In this document: piece after piece, positions 25,149 to 35,593 of the stretch
Numbering within the stretch: the first letter of the stretch is position 1
Layout of the letters: every line of letters starts with the position of its first letter
NCBI GenBank assembly: GCA_017514785.1
Contig: JAFWIO010000035.1
Coordinates: forward strand, 1-64,000
DNA from: Eubacterium sp.
GTDB lineage: Bacteria; Bacillota; Clostridia; Lachnospirales; Lachnospiraceae
DNA: 64,000 nucleotides
Direction: 5' to 3'
Program-made: the position numbers and the translations under genes
The notes under the pieces: generated by a model
The model's database searches: none
What the model was told of the DNA's origin: nothing
What the model saw: the letters and a program-made list of their open reading frames with translations, nothing else

Positions 25149-27842
25149 TTAATCCAATCTATTTTTTAATCTTTGTTGTAATTCATTCAAATAATTAAGT
25201 CCTTCTAATGGTGTCATCTCTCCAAGATTTAAGTTTTCAATCTCAGAAATGATTTCATCTTCAGTTAGCATGTCTGAGAAGGTCATCTGTGTTTGAGTCT
25301 CAGCCACTTTGAAGATGTCTTCACCTTTTTGTGTATTAAGAGCAATGTCTTTAGCGTTCTGTGCTATATCAGCATTTGCTAATTGCTGCACTAATACTTT
25401 TGCTCTATCTAAAACTGGTTCAGGCACTCCAGCCAACTTCGCAACTTGGATACCGTAACTTTTATCTGCGCCACCCTTAATTATCTTTCTTAAGAAGACA
25501 ATATCGTCGCCTTGTTCTTTGACAGAAATACAAAGGTTCTTAACGCCGTCTAATGTTCCTTCTAGCTCAGTCAATTCATGATAGTGTGTCGCAAACAAAG
25601 TCTTTGCACCCAATATATTTTTATCGCTAATATATTCAGCCACAGACCAAGCAATACTTAGTCCGTCAAATGTACTTGTTCCTCTTCCAATTTCATCGAG
25701 GATGATCAAACTGTCCTTTGTGGCATTTCTCAAAATGTTTGCTACTTCAGTCATCTCAACCATAAATGTACTTTGACCGCTAGCTAAATCATCTGATGCA
25801 CCTACACGAGTAAAAATCTTATCGCATATTGAGATGTCTGCTGAGGCGGCTGGCACAAAGGAACCAATCTGTGCCATAAGAACAATCAAAGCAGTTTGTC
25901 TCATGTATGTAGATTTACCAGCCATATTTGGTCCAGTAATAATGGCAAATCTATTATCGTCTTCATCTAGGTGTGTATTATTTGTGACAAACATATTCTC
26001 AGGCATCATCTTCTCAACTACAGGATGTCTGCCATCGATAATATCCACTTTTCCAGATTCATTGATGGATGGTCTAACATATCCATTTCTCTCTGCAACA
26101 TATGCAAGTGATGCAAATACATCAATCTTTGCAATAGCTTTGGCTGTGGATTGAATTCTAGAAATTTGATTGTAAATCTCATCTCTAATCTCAGAGAAAA
26201 TATAATATTCAAGCGAGAATAATTTATCTTCAGCACCCACAATAATATCTTCTAGTTCTTTTAGTTTATCTGTAGTGTATCTCTCAGCATTTGCTAGAGT
26301 TTGTTTTCTAATGTAATGTTCTGGAACTTTATCTTTAAAAGAGTTTGATACTTCTAAATAATAACCAAACACTTTGTTGTACTTAATTTTAAGCTTAGTA
26401 ATTCCAGTCTCTTCTTTTTCTTTTGCCTCTAACTCGGCTAACCACTGTTTGCCTTCAGTCTTAGCATTTCTAAGTTTATCAACTTCTTCGTTAAAGCCTT
26501 CTTTAATAATTCCACCTTCTCTAATGCTGATTGGTGGATCGTCATTTATAGACTTATCAATCAAGTCTGCTATATCGGTTAGTGGATCTAATGTATTAAA
26601 AATCTCTCTAAACAACGAAGACTCAAAATCTTTAATTACATTTTTAATATGTGGAATCATTTCTAATGATGTCTTAAACGCAATCAAGTCTCTTGGGTTT
26701 GCTGACTTATATGAAATCTTGCTTAATAGTCTTTCTAAGTCATAAATAGGTGATAGATATTCTCTTAACTCATCTCTTGTAATTAGAGAATTGTTAAGTT
26801 CTTCTATTACTTCTTGTCTTGCAACAATCTCATCTTTAGAAATAAGAGGCTGTTCAATATAACTTCTCAAAGTTCTAGCACCCATTGCAGTCTTTGTTTT
26901 ATCTAAAACCCAAAGAAGTGAACCGCGTTTTTGTTTGTCACGCATTGTCTCGCATAGTTCTAAGTTTCTTCTAGTTGATGTATCAAGCATCATAAATGTA
27001 CTTGATGTATATGGTTTAAGATTTGTTATATGTTCAAGACTTGTCATCTGTGTCTCAAACAAATATCTAAGAAGCGAACCAGCTGCTAATATATATACTT
27101 TAGAATCTGTAATTCCAAGCCCACTAAGAGATGAAACTTTAAAATGATCTTTCAATGTGTTATTACAAGTGTCCTCGTCAAAGTACCAATCTTCTAATTC
27201 AAAAATTGAAACTCCCATTCTGTTTTTAAGTTCATCCACATTAAAAGGATTCATACCTTGAGCTATGAAAGCTTGATTACATACAATCTCAGTTGGAGTA
27301 AATGTATATATTTCATCCAATACATCTCTCTCAGAATTAGCTTCAGTCACATAGTAATCACCAGTTGTTACGTCACAAATAGAAACACCATACATGTCAC
27401 CAATATAAACAATCGACATAATATAATTGTTCTTTCCCTCATCTAAAGATGCGGAATCTAAATTGGTACCTGGTGTTACTATTCTTACAACTTCTCTTTT
27501 TACCAAACCTTTGGCTTGGGCAGGATCTTCAGTCTGCTCAACAATACAAACTTTGTAACCCTTAGAGACAAGTTTATTAATATACGAATCAACCGCATGA
27601 TGTGGAACTCCACACATTGGTGCTCTTTCATCCAAACCACAGTTCTTTCCAGTCAAAGTAATCTCCATTTCCTTTGAACCAGTAAGAGCGTCATCGAAAA
27701 ACATTTCATAAAAATCGCCCAGTCTAAAGAACACAATGCAATCACTGTGTTCTTGTTTGATTTCTAGATATGATTTCATCATTGGTGTTAAGGAATCAAG
27801 TTGATTGTCCCAAACATCCTGCATTAATTTTGGTAAGCTCAA
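25149..27842 (-). CDS. mutS: DNA mismatch recognition protein MutS
   Basis: 897 residues, full length. The mismatch-binding domain carries FFRLGDFYEMFFDDA, the Phe-x-Glu wedge motif, near 35-50. The core and clamp are followed by the ABC ATPase: Walker A GPNMAGKST near 635, the SGQSTFMVEM block, and Walker B DEIGRGTSTFDG. The TTG at 27842 overlaps the miaB stop (TTGA) and has GGGAG upstream; an ATG at 27824 would trim six residues and is a fair alternative. Confidence 0.97.
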   Translation of the reverse strand: MSLPKLMQDVWDNQLDSLTPMMKSYLEIKQEHSDCIVFFRLGDFYEMFFDDALTGSKEMEITLTGKNCGLDERAPMCGVPHHAVDSYINKLVSKGYKVCIVEQTEDPAQAKGLVKREVVRIVTPGTNLDSASLDEGKNNYIMSIVYIGDMYGVSICDVTTGDYYVTEANSERDVLDEIYTFTPTEIVCNQAFIAQGMNPFNVDELKNRMGVSIFELEDWYFDEDTCNNTLKDHFKVSSLSGLGITDSKVYILAAGSLLRYLFETQMTSLEHITNLKPYTSSTFMMLDTSTRRNLELCETMRDKQKRGSLLWVLDKTKTAMGARTLRSYIEQPLISKDEIVARQEVIEELNNSLITRDELREYLSPIYDLERLLSKISYKSANPRDLIAFKTSLEMIPHIKNVIKDFESSLFREIFNTLDPLTDIADLIDKSINDDPPISIREGGIIKEGFNEEVDKLRNAKTEGKQWLAELEAKEKEETGITKLKIKYNKVFGYYLEVSNSFKDKVPEHYIRKQTLANAERYTTDKLKELEDIIVGAEDKLFSLEYYIFSEIRDEIYNQISRIQSTAKAIAKIDVFASLAYVAERNGYVRPSINESGKVDIIDGRHPVVEKMMPENMFVTNNTHLDEDDNRFAIITGPNMAGKSTYMRQTALIVLMAQIGSFVPAASADISICDKIFTRVGASDDLASGQSTFMVEMTEVANILRNATKDSLIILDEIGRGTSTFDGLSIAWSVAEYISDKNILGAKTLFATHYHELTELEGTLDGVKNLCISVKEQGDDIVFLRKIIKGGADKSYGIQVAKLAGVPEPVLDRAKVLVQQLANADIAQNAKDIALNTQKGEDIFKVAETQTQMTFSDMLTEDEIISEIENLNLGEMTPLEGLNYLNELQQRLKNRLD

Positions 27843-29245
27843 TTTACAATCTCTCCCATATAGTAAAAGCCTTTGGCTTCATTTAGTTTTACATTTTGAA
27901 TTGTTCCAATAAGTGATTCATCACCTGGAACATGAACAACTGTATTGTTGCTAAGTCGACCGGAAATAAAGTTATCTAACTTTTCATTCTTCTCTTCAAT
28001 TAAAACTTCTACAGTTTCCCCTATTTTTTCATTAATCTTTTCATTCGAAATCTGATTAACTACTTTTAACAATCTATTAAATCTATCTTTAATAACTGAT
28101 TCTTCTACTTGATTTGGCATCTCAGCCGCTGGTGTTCCTGTACGCTTTGAATAAATAAAAGTAAATACAGAATCAAATCTACATTCTTTTATCAATTCTA
28201 ATGTGTCTTGGAAATCCTCTTCAGTCTCGCCAGGGAAACCAACAATAATATCTGTAGATAACCCAATATCAGGAACTGACTCTCTAAGTTTTCTAACTAT
28301 TTCCAAATAGTCTTCTCTAGTGTAATGCCTATTCATCTCTTTTAAGATTCGATTACTTCCAGACTGCATCGGCAAATGAAATTGCTTACAAATCTTTTCT
28401 GATGAATGCATAGTTTCGATTAACTCATCCGACAAATCTTTTGGATGTGAAGTCATAAACCTAATTCGCTTTAACCCATCTACTTCAGTAACTCTTCTTA
28501 AGAGTTCTGCAAATGAGATAGGTTCATCTAATGTCTTTCCGTAAGAGTTAACATTTTGGCCAAGAAGCATTACTTCTACTACACCTTCGCTTACAAGCTT
28601 TTCAACTTCTTTGACGATGTCTTCAGGCTTCCTACTACGTTCTCTACCTCTTACATACGGCACGATACAGTAACTACAAAAGTTATTGCATCCAAACATG
28701 ATATTTACACCAGACTTGAAAGAGTATTTACGTATAGTTGGCAGATCTTCAACAATCTTATCTGTGCCTTCAAGTATTTCCTCAACCTTATGGTTTTCAC
28801 TCAATCTCTCATACATTAGTTCAGCAAAGTTATATAAATTATGAGTACCAAAGATTAAATCTATAAATCTGTAACTCTTGTTTAATTTATCAACAACATG
28901 TTTCTCCTGCATCATACATCCGCAAAGACCAACTATCATATCAGGATTCTTTTCTTTGATTTTAGATAGATAACCTAGTCTTCCATAGATTTTAAAATTA
29001 GCATTTTCTCTAACAGTACATGTGTTATATAAAACTAAATCAGCATGTTCGTCATCAATCTCCTCGTAACCCATTTCAGTCAAGATACCAACTAATTTTT
29101 CTGAATCTTTAAAATTCATTTGGCATCCAAATGTGACGACACACGCTGTTAGTTTTCTTCCAAGATTATTCTCTTTTTGTTTAATTATTTCTCTACACTT
29201 ATCTATGTAGAATAATTGCTTTTCTTCTTCAGTTTGAAAATCCAT
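27839..29245 (-). CDS. miaB: tRNA-2-methylthio-N6-dimethylallyladenosine synthase MiaB
   Basis: 468 residues from the ATG at 29245, whose AGAGG overlaps the previous stop codon; a TTG at 29263 is the longer alternative. The N-terminal UPF0004 domain has three cluster cysteines (TFGCQMN, NTCTVRE, GCMMQ). The radical SAM domain has CNNFCSYC, and a C-terminal TRAM domain follows. MiaB inserts a methylthio group at C2 of i6A37, after MiaA. It ends overlapping mutS by four bases. Confidence 0.97.
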   Translation of the reverse strand: MDFQTEEEKQLFYIDKCREIIKQKENNLGRKLTACVVTFGCQMNFKDSEKLVGILTEMGYEEIDDEHADLVLYNTCTVRENANFKIYGRLGYLSKIKEKNPDMIVGLCGCMMQEKHVVDKLNKSYRFIDLIFGTHNLYNFAELMYERLSENHKVEEILEGTDKIVEDLPTIRKYSFKSGVNIMFGCNNFCSYCIVPYVRGRERSRKPEDIVKEVEKLVSEGVVEVMLLGQNVNSYGKTLDEPISFAELLRRVTEVDGLKRIRFMTSHPKDLSDELIETMHSSEKICKQFHLPMQSGSNRILKEMNRHYTREDYLEIVRKLRESVPDIGLSTDIIVGFPGETEEDFQDTLELIKECRFDSVFTFIYSKRTGTPAAEMPNQVEESVIKDRFNRLLKVVNQISNEKINEKIGETVEVLIEEKNEKLDNFISGRLSNNTVVHVPGDESLIGTIQNVKLNEAKGFYYMGEIVN

Positions 29246-29252
29246 ATAACCT

Positions 29253-29780
29253 CTAATCGTCAAAAACTATTTCATCTAGCCTTTCATCGTGAGAAGTTGT
29301 TGGAATACTTTCTAGAACTTGGAATGAATAACAAATTCCGACAGAGTGAACTGAAACTTCTGATAAGAATTTGTCGTAAAATCCACCACCGTATCCTATT
29401 CTCATACAGTCCTGTGAGAAAGCTACACCAGGAACCAAAATAATATCAGGCGCAGGAGCCTCTTCGTTTGACTTTGGCTCTGGAATGCTAAACTTTCCAA
29501 TTTCAAAGTCATCCTCAGATTCTGCCACGCAAAACTTGATCTTATCTCCAACAACCTTTGGAAAGGCCATAATTTTATTATTCTTTTTGCAGTCATCGTA
29601 AATCATACGAAGTGACACTTCATTGTTGACTGCATAATACATATAAACAACCTTTGCAGATTTATACTCTGGAGTATTAATAATCTTTTGACAGATAACT
29701 CTACTCCTTGTCAAAATCTCTTGGTTGGTTAATTCAAGTCGTTCTTTGATAACAGCTTTTCTTAATGTCTCTTTGTCCAT
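29253..29780 (-). CDS. 5-formyltetrahydrofolate cyclo-ligase
   Basis: 175 residues. The enzyme uses ATP to convert 5-formyl-THF to 5,10-methenyl-THF, rescuing a folate dead end. Conserved features are the N-terminal basic KERLELT region, AFPKVVGDKIKF, and the nucleotide-binding RIGYGGGFYDKFL near 125-138. AAGGAG precedes the ATG, nine bases after the unknown gene upstream. The miaB start lies at its 3' end. Often named fau or yqgN. Confidence 0.94.
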   Translation of the reverse strand: MDKETLRKAVIKERLELTNQEILTRSRVICQKIINTPEYKSAKVVYMYYAVNNEVSLRMIYDDCKKNNKIMAFPKVVGDKIKFCVAESEDDFEIGKFSIPEPKSNEEAPAPDIILVPGVAFSQDCMRIGYGGGFYDKFLSEVSVHSVGICYSFQVLESIPTTSHDERLDEIVFDD

Positions 29781-29789
29781 TTTTACTCC

Positions 29790-30971
29790 TTACTCTAGGA
29801 AGATATAAGTAGTTTCATCGTTAGATGCTATAGCACCAATATAAATTCCGTCCTCTTGCAAAACTACTTTCTTTCCAGGATATTTTATAATCGCAACACC
29901 CGTTCTTTCTTTGTTCCAGATGTTTTTCTCTTTGAACGAAGCAACAACTGTCGTGTTGTTAATATATTCAATATTGTATTCAGGTGGATATGTGTTCTCC
30001 ACTTCATCTGTCATAAGGTTCAAAAACTCTGTTCCGTAAGATTTTTTCATCAACATATATGGAACATTATCAATTACTGTAGCGTAGTTGATTAGTGAAT
30101 GCTTATGAGATGTTTTATTTATACATGTAAATGTTTCTTTTGTTTCTAAATCATAAAAGATTGTGTTTTCTTCGTCGTCGTCATGATTATATTTTGAATA
30201 AATTAAGTATCCACCTTGAATCTTCGCTTTACCTATTGTTGAGTCAAAGAAACACTGATCTATATTGTTATAAACTACATTTTGCTGCTCAAGCTGTAAG
30301 TCGCTTAAGAACTGCTGAATATTTAAAGTTGCTATTGATTCCACGGCCGCATCATCCTCAGATACAACGCCCTGATCAAACACAGGATATCCAGTCTTCA
30401 AAATACAATCATTTTCGCTAAACGGAATAATATAATCAATTCCATTATCTACTAAATTTTGATTGTGAATTACAATCTGTTTGTTTTTTACAAAGTTAAA
30501 TACGATTTGTGAAAACTTATGGAAGCCATACTTGTCTGGATCTGCCTCAGATACCTTCGGCAAAGCTCTTTGAATAATTAAGTTTTGCTCGTCAAGTACA
30601 AAAATCTTAATCTGTTTGTGATTTGGATATAAGTTTACATCATCACGAAGTGTAATGATTTTTCCAAAAGTATGATCGATGATATTGTATCGAATAATAT
30701 TAAATACATAGCCACCATCTACATCTTTGTCGTACTCTGTGAAATATATAAAATCAGAATTGTAAACACAGTTTGTAATCTCAAATAAATCGACTTTATC
30801 AGAATGCGGAGCTACTTCCTTACGAACATTTTCCTCCAAAAAATAAAGGTAGTAACGTACCTTTGGAATGTTCTCAAAAGGACCTGTCTCATACTCTTTT
30901 TCAAGTATGATATCTTCCTTTAAATGAACCGCATTAAAGTATTCAAATTGTGCTAAAAATCGAATATTCAT
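29790..30971 (-). CDS. uncharacterised cytoplasmic protein, possible beta-propeller
   Basis: 393 residues, not recognised. There is no signal peptide, membrane segment or catalytic motif. The chain is rich in aromatic and acidic residues with many short strands of the form aromatic-x-hydrophobic separated by Asp/Asn turns, repeated about every 40-50 residues, which suggests a propeller-like fold. GGGAG precedes the ATG. It follows a candidate promoter and opens the run 5-FCL, miaB, mutS, mutL, miaA, so it may be co-expressed with tRNA modification and mismatch repair genes. No function can be assigned. Confidence 0.75.
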   Translation of the reverse strand: MNIRFLAQFEYFNAVHLKEDIILEKEYETGPFENIPKVRYYLYFLEENVRKEVAPHSDKVDLFEITNCVYNSDFIYFTEYDKDVDGGYVFNIIRYNIIDHTFGKIITLRDDVNLYPNHKQIKIFVLDEQNLIIQRALPKVSEADPDKYGFHKFSQIVFNFVKNKQIVIHNQNLVDNGIDYIIPFSENDCILKTGYPVFDQGVVSEDDAAVESIATLNIQQFLSDLQLEQQNVVYNNIDQCFFDSTIGKAKIQGGYLIYSKYNHDDDEENTIFYDLETKETFTCINKTSHKHSLINYATVIDNVPYMLMKKSYGTEFLNLMTDEVENTYPPEYNIEYINNTTVVASFKEKNIWNKERTGVAIIKYPGKKVVLQEDGIYIGAIASNDETTYIFLE

Positions 30972-31002
30972 AACAGTCTCCCGTCTTGTTTCTCAATTGT
31001 AT

Positions 31003-31031
31003 ATTTTACTATATTTTAGGGTCATTGTCAT
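31003..31031 (-). promoter_or_regulatory. candidate promoter of the miaB-mutS-mutL operon
   Basis: On the minus strand: ATGACA (31031-31026), 17-base spacer, TAAAAT (31008-31003), about 30 bases before the ATG of the unknown gene. Gaps below are nine bases or less through miaA and its successor, so this may drive all seven genes. Confidence 0.5.
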
Positions 31032-31044
31032 TACTGATAACGCC

Positions 31045-32610
31045 TTAAAATGGCTTATATTTCTTAATTATTTGTTCAAAAACTTTTATTCCATCTACTG
31101 CTGACGAAACAATACCTCCAGCATAACCTGCACCCTCTCCGGCAGGGTAAATTCCGCTTATATTGGACTGTAAATCATCCCCTCTAATTATTCTAACCGG
31201 CGAAGATGTTCTGCTTTCTACACCTGATAAAACAACATCGTCATCATTAAAGCCATCAATTATATTCCCAAAATAATCTATACCTTCAATAATTGCTTCC
31301 ACAATATTTGTTGGCAAAACATTAGCTAAATTTGATAACGTATATTCGCCTTTTGTATTTGGTGTTATACTTCCTAGTTCAGTCGTCTTTACAGCATGTT
31401 TTAAATCAATCAGTTTTTGAATCGGAATGCATCCTACTCCTACTTGGAATGCATTTGATTCAATCTTTCTTTGGAAATCTAATCCTGCTAATGGATCAGA
31501 ACTATCAAAATCTTCTGGCGTAACTGAACAAACAATCGCGCTGTTTGCATTCTCACCATCTCGACCGCTATAACTCATTCCATTAACAACAAGCTTATCA
31601 TTCTCCGACGAAGAATTAACAACATAACCTCCTGGACACATGCAGAACGAATAGACAGTTCTATCTGAATCATTATGATATACAAGTTTATATGGTGCTG
31701 CGCCTAGTCTATTATCTTCAAAACCATATTGGTTTTTGTTTATATCTTTTTGCTTATGTTCGACTCTAAATCCAACAGCAAACGGTTTTGCCTCAACATT
31801 AAATCCATTCGCAGTTAGCATTTCAAAGGTATCTCTAGCGGCGTTTCCAATAGCAAGAACTACTATTTCTGCTTCATATGTTTTGTCCTCTGTTTTAACT
31901 TTAATAACATCATCTTTTGAAATATCTATAACCTTTGTATCAAAGAAAAACTCACCACCATGCGCTTCTATATCTTCTCTCATATGTTTAACAAGTCCAG
32001 TTAACACATCAGTTCCAATATGCGGTTTAAAATCATATTTAATCTGTTCATATGCGCCAAATTTAACAAAAGTATCTAAAACAAATTTAATTCGATTTCC
32101 CCTGTCTTTGTTTCCTGTATTTAATTTGCCGTCGGAAAATGTACCAGCTCCGCCTTCACCAAACTGAACGTTAGACTCAGAATTCAAATCATTTGTTTCC
32201 CAGAACTTTCCAACTGACTTTACTCTGTCTTCAACTTTTCCTCCACGCTCAATGATGATTGGTTTATAACCATTGATTGCAAGTAAGTATGATGAAAACA
32301 TTCCAGCCGGGCCAAATCCAATAACGACTGGCCTTTTGCTTAAAGAATCTTCACCTGTAATTTCATACTTGTATGATGGTTTTTCGTTTAATACAACTAC
32401 TCCATCTTTAGATGCAACATCTTTATCTGTCTCAAAACCAACAGTATAAATCTTTTTAATGTCAGGTTTCTTTCTGGCATCAATTGAAAGTTTTACTATC
32501 TCAATATTATTTGCATCTTTTAATCCAACTTTATTAAGAGCCATCTTAATTGCATCTTCATTTGTAGAATCTATATTTAGTTTTATATTACTAACTTTTA
32601 TATAACTCAT
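31045..32610 (-). CDS. FAD-dependent oxidoreductase, COG2509 family
   Basis: 521 residues. A small N-terminal domain (about 1-75) precedes a Rossmann FAD-binding motif, VVIGFGPAGMFSSYLLA, near 95-111. VQFGEGGAGTFSDGKLNTG and the C-terminal YPAGEGAGYAGGIVSSAVDG are typical of this uncharacterised flavoprotein family (NAD(FAD)-utilising dehydrogenases). The substrate is unknown. Its ATG overlaps the stop of the upstream flavoprotein (TAATG), so the two are translationally coupled. Confidence 0.9.
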   Translation of the reverse strand: MSYIKVSNIKLNIDSTNEDAIKMALNKVGLKDANNIEIVKLSIDARKKPDIKKIYTVGFETDKDVASKDGVVVLNEKPSYKYEITGEDSLSKRPVVIGFGPAGMFSSYLLAINGYKPIIIERGGKVEDRVKSVGKFWETNDLNSESNVQFGEGGAGTFSDGKLNTGNKDRGNRIKFVLDTFVKFGAYEQIKYDFKPHIGTDVLTGLVKHMREDIEAHGGEFFFDTKVIDISKDDVIKVKTEDKTYEAEIVVLAIGNAARDTFEMLTANGFNVEAKPFAVGFRVEHKQKDINKNQYGFEDNRLGAAPYKLVYHNDSDRTVYSFCMCPGGYVVNSSSENDKLVVNGMSYSGRDGENANSAIVCSVTPEDFDSSDPLAGLDFQRKIESNAFQVGVGCIPIQKLIDLKHAVKTTELGSITPNTKGEYTLSNLANVLPTNIVEAIIEGIDYFGNIIDGFNDDDVVLSGVESRTSSPVRIIRGDDLQSNISGIYPAGEGAGYAGGIVSSAVDGIKVFEQIIKKYKPF

Positions 32611-33788
32611 TAATTATTTCCCGCTATAAAACCTGTAGCCCATGCGAAGTATAGATTGTATCCACCACATTTACTATCGACATCAATCAGTTCTCCACAT
32701 AAATATAAGTTCTCATGTCCATTCACTTTCATAGTCTTAGGATCTATACATTTAGTTGAAACTCCGCCTTTTGTCACTTGAGCAAAATCAAAATCTCTTT
32801 TGCCCGAAACCTTAACAACATAGTCTTTAATTAAACCAACTGCTTTTTCTAGCAAATCAGAAGAGACATCCGACTCTTTTTCAACACCTAGTTCTTCCAC
32901 AATCAAAGCAGCTAACTTATCATTTAATAAACTACAAAGTAAATTGTAGATGCTTAAATTATTTGTCGATAGCAACACATTTAAATCATTTATTAGATCT
33001 TCTTTGCCGGTGTCATTTACAAAATCTAAATGAACTTCATTTCCAGAATTTGCAAATCTAGAAATATTAAAAACAGGAATCCCTGAAATACCATAGTCAG
33101 TAATTTGGATTTGACCATACTCTGAAATTATTTCTTCATTCTGATCAAATAGTTTAATTTTTGCGTTCACTCTAACACCACTTGCTTTTGTAATGTTAGA
33201 TTCTGAAATTAATGCAGTTAGCGCAGGTTCCGGATCTCTTACTTCTAATCCTAAATTTTGAATTGAAGCTAAAACATTTTTAGGCGAATCGATATTGGTG
33301 TATGATAATCCGCCTGATGCTACAATCAACTTCTCACATTCATACACATATCCGCAATCGACAAAGTATGTATTATCTCTAAACTCAATCTTTTTAACTT
33401 CATTGTTTGTTTTGATTTTAACGCCTAAAGATTCAGCATAATTTCTAAGAGCATTCACTACTGTTGTTGCTTGCATACTGGCTGGATAAATATAGCCATC
33501 TTCATCTTTTGTAATAACGCCTATTCGTTTAAAGAAATTTGTGAAATCATCAAAAGTAAAACTATCTAAAACATTCGAAATAAAATCTAAAGTTTCAGAC
33601 GAATCATCATAATAGTCGCTTGGATTAATATTTGTGTGTGCCATATTACAATGACCATTTCCTGTCATTAACAGTTTTCTTCCAACCTTATTTTCTTTTT
33701 CAAGCAAAGTCACATCATCACCTTTTTCTTTGGCGATGATTGATGCTACTAGTCCTGAAGCACCTGCTCCAATAACAATTACATTCAT
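32610..33788 (-). CDS. HI0933/YhiN-family flavoprotein
   Basis: 392 residues. The N-terminal FAD-binding motif VIGAGASGLVASIIA (4-18) is followed by GRKLLMTGNGHCNMAH, a family signature. TKGGVSTKCIDPKTM and CGELIDVDSKCGGYNLYFAWATG close the protein and contact FAD. The family is widespread and its reaction is undefined. AGGAG precedes the ATG. It pairs with the COG2509 flavoprotein, a common neighbour in Firmicutes. Confidence 0.92.
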   Translation of the reverse strand: MNVIVIGAGASGLVASIIAKEKGDDVTLLEKENKVGRKLLMTGNGHCNMAHTNINPSDYYDDSSETLDFISNVLDSFTFDDFTNFFKRIGVITKDEDGYIYPASMQATTVVNALRNYAESLGVKIKTNNEVKKIEFRDNTYFVDCGYVYECEKLIVASGGLSYTNIDSPKNVLASIQNLGLEVRDPEPALTALISESNITKASGVRVNAKIKLFDQNEEIISEYGQIQITDYGISGIPVFNISRFANSGNEVHLDFVNDTGKEDLINDLNVLLSTNNLSIYNLLCSLLNDKLAALIVEELGVEKESDVSSDLLEKAVGLIKDYVVKVSGKRDFDFAQVTKGGVSTKCIDPKTMKVNGHENLYLCGELIDVDSKCGGYNLYFAWATGFIAGNN

Positions 33789-33818
33789 AATATGCTCCTA
33801 AATGTTTATCCTTATATA

Positions 33819-33856
33819 GCAAAAAATACATGCTAGATGTAGCACATATTTTTTGA
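33819..33856 (-). terminator. terminator of the phoH-ybeY-DUF3048-flippase operon
   Basis: On the minus strand, an 11-bp stem (AATATGTGCTA / TAGCATGTATT with two G-U pairs) and CATC loop, flanked by A6 before and T6 after, directly follows the flippase stop. Confidence 0.8.
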
Positions 33857-33858
33857 TT

Positions 33859-35577
33859 TTATATTAACTTAACTTTCTTTAAGATTTTTACCAATAACGT
33901 TCCCTTTGGCAAGTCTAAAATCTCTTCTTCAGAAATTGCTTTAATTTTAACGAGCAATACACCGTAAACTATAACAGCGATTACAATTGCAACAATGGTT
34001 GAAACAATATTGTTGTTTGTAAACAATATTAATAATATAAATGTTCCAAATGCGGCAACACCCATAAACAATGCTGCAATAAATGGTTTGATAAATATGG
34101 CGACAAAGTCATGTTTGTAGTCCATATACTTTTTGATCGAAAATGCATTTAAGATACAAACTACCGTCGCAAATAATATATCACCAATAACTACGCCAAA
34201 TATGGTTAATCTAAAAACAATCAGCAAAATTGGTAGCACTACTAAATGTATACCAAGAGAAATGGCTGAGTTCTTAATTGGGATACTTAGATGATCTATA
34301 CCCTGCAATATTGCATTACTGATAGTCGATAATGAAAATGCTACTACTGTGAATACGCTGAACAACATCATTATAGCAATTTCTACTTCGTCAGTATTTT
34401 CAACTCCAAATAGCAATTGATTTATTGGAAGTCCTAAAACTGATAGTCCAACACCGCAAGGAAATGCAACTATCATCGAGAACTTAAAAGCTTGATTTAC
34501 TTTATTAGTTAGTTCTTCTTTATTCTTAGCCACATAAGATCTAACTAATGATGGAACCATAGCTGTAGATAATGCTGCAGCTATAGCAATAGGCATGGTT
34601 GTGAGCAGCCTAAACTTACCACTGTATATTCCCCAATGCCCAGCTCTTTCAGGTGTGGTCATATCAAACATCTTGTGCATAATATTTTGGAATATCGGGT
34701 TATCTAACAAGTTACTAATGTTATAGATAGTTGTGCTAAGAAGCACAGGTAATATTGTAAATGTTAGAATCTTTGTAATTCTAGGATACTTATCTAATGT
34801 GCGTGTGGTATCAGATTGAATTTGAACTTTAAATTGTTTATTCTTTCGCCAAAGAATTATAGCTATAACAATCAACGCAGCGATGGCGCCAAACAATGTC
34901 CCCATTGTTCCACCTTCTGCTCCATACGAAGCCTTTGACGTAGCTATCCCTTGTAAATATTTAGCATAAGCTACTTTGTCTGATTTAGGTGGAGCCAAAT
35001 GAACAGCTTTATATGTAGTAATACCAACAACTGATAATTCTATGGCTGCAAATACACTGACAAACGCATTAACTATTTGCTCAAAGATTTGAGATATAGC
35101 TGTTGGTACCATATTTCCCATACCTTGGAAATATCCTCTAAATACACCAAGCACGCAAACAACTGTAAGCGTTGGAGCCAACACTTTAAGTGCTAGAGCT
35201 GATGGTGCACTCTTATAAACAGATGTGGCTAACCAGTCCGCGCCAAAAAATGCGAATAACCCAACAACAACGCCAAGTATTAGAGCAAAGATTAATGAAC
35301 CTTTAAATACTCTATTGGCGTTTTTGTATTCTCTCTTTTCAAGTTTTTCCGAAACAATCTTTGATACAGCTAGCGGCATACTTTGCGATGATAGCAACAA
35401 CAAAACATTGTAAATATCAAATGCGGTCGAGTAATAACCGATACCCTCATCGCCAAGAATTCTTGTTAGAGGAATTCGATATACTAATCCTATCACTCTA
35501 ACAAGAATACCTGCGATTGCTAATATGCTACCTTGTATCACAAAACTGTTTTTGTTAAAACGTTTGCTTTGCGACAT
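33859..35577 (-). CDS. MOP-superfamily lipid flippase, SpoVB/MurJ-like
   Basis: 572 residues with about 14 membrane segments. The N-terminal GILVRVIGLVYRIPLTRILGDEGIGYYSTAFDIY is typical of the SpoVB/polysaccharide-export branch of the MOP flippases. Relatives move lipid-linked wall precursors across the membrane (lipid II in the MurJ/Amj sense). SpoVB is named for sporulation, but the family is also common in non-sporulating Clostridia. AGAGG precedes the ATG. It is the last gene of the phoH operon; the substrate is inferred. Confidence 0.88.
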   Translation of the reverse strand: MSQSKRFNKNSFVIQGSILAIAGILVRVIGLVYRIPLTRILGDEGIGYYSTAFDIYNVLLLLSSQSMPLAVSKIVSEKLEKREYKNANRVFKGSLIFALILGVVVGLFAFFGADWLATSVYKSAPSALALKVLAPTLTVVCVLGVFRGYFQGMGNMVPTAISQIFEQIVNAFVSVFAAIELSVVGITTYKAVHLAPPKSDKVAYAKYLQGIATSKASYGAEGGTMGTLFGAIAALIVIAIILWRKNKQFKVQIQSDTTRTLDKYPRITKILTFTILPVLLSTTIYNISNLLDNPIFQNIMHKMFDMTTPERAGHWGIYSGKFRLLTTMPIAIAAALSTAMVPSLVRSYVAKNKEELTNKVNQAFKFSMIVAFPCGVGLSVLGLPINQLLFGVENTDEVEIAIMMLFSVFTVVAFSLSTISNAILQGIDHLSIPIKNSAISLGIHLVVLPILLIVFRLTIFGVVIGDILFATVVCILNAFSIKKYMDYKHDFVAIFIKPFIAALFMGVAAFGTFILLILFTNNNIVSTIVAIVIAVIVYGVLLVKIKAISEEEILDLPKGTLLVKILKKVKLI

Positions 35578-35593
35578 TTATAAACCTCTTAGC

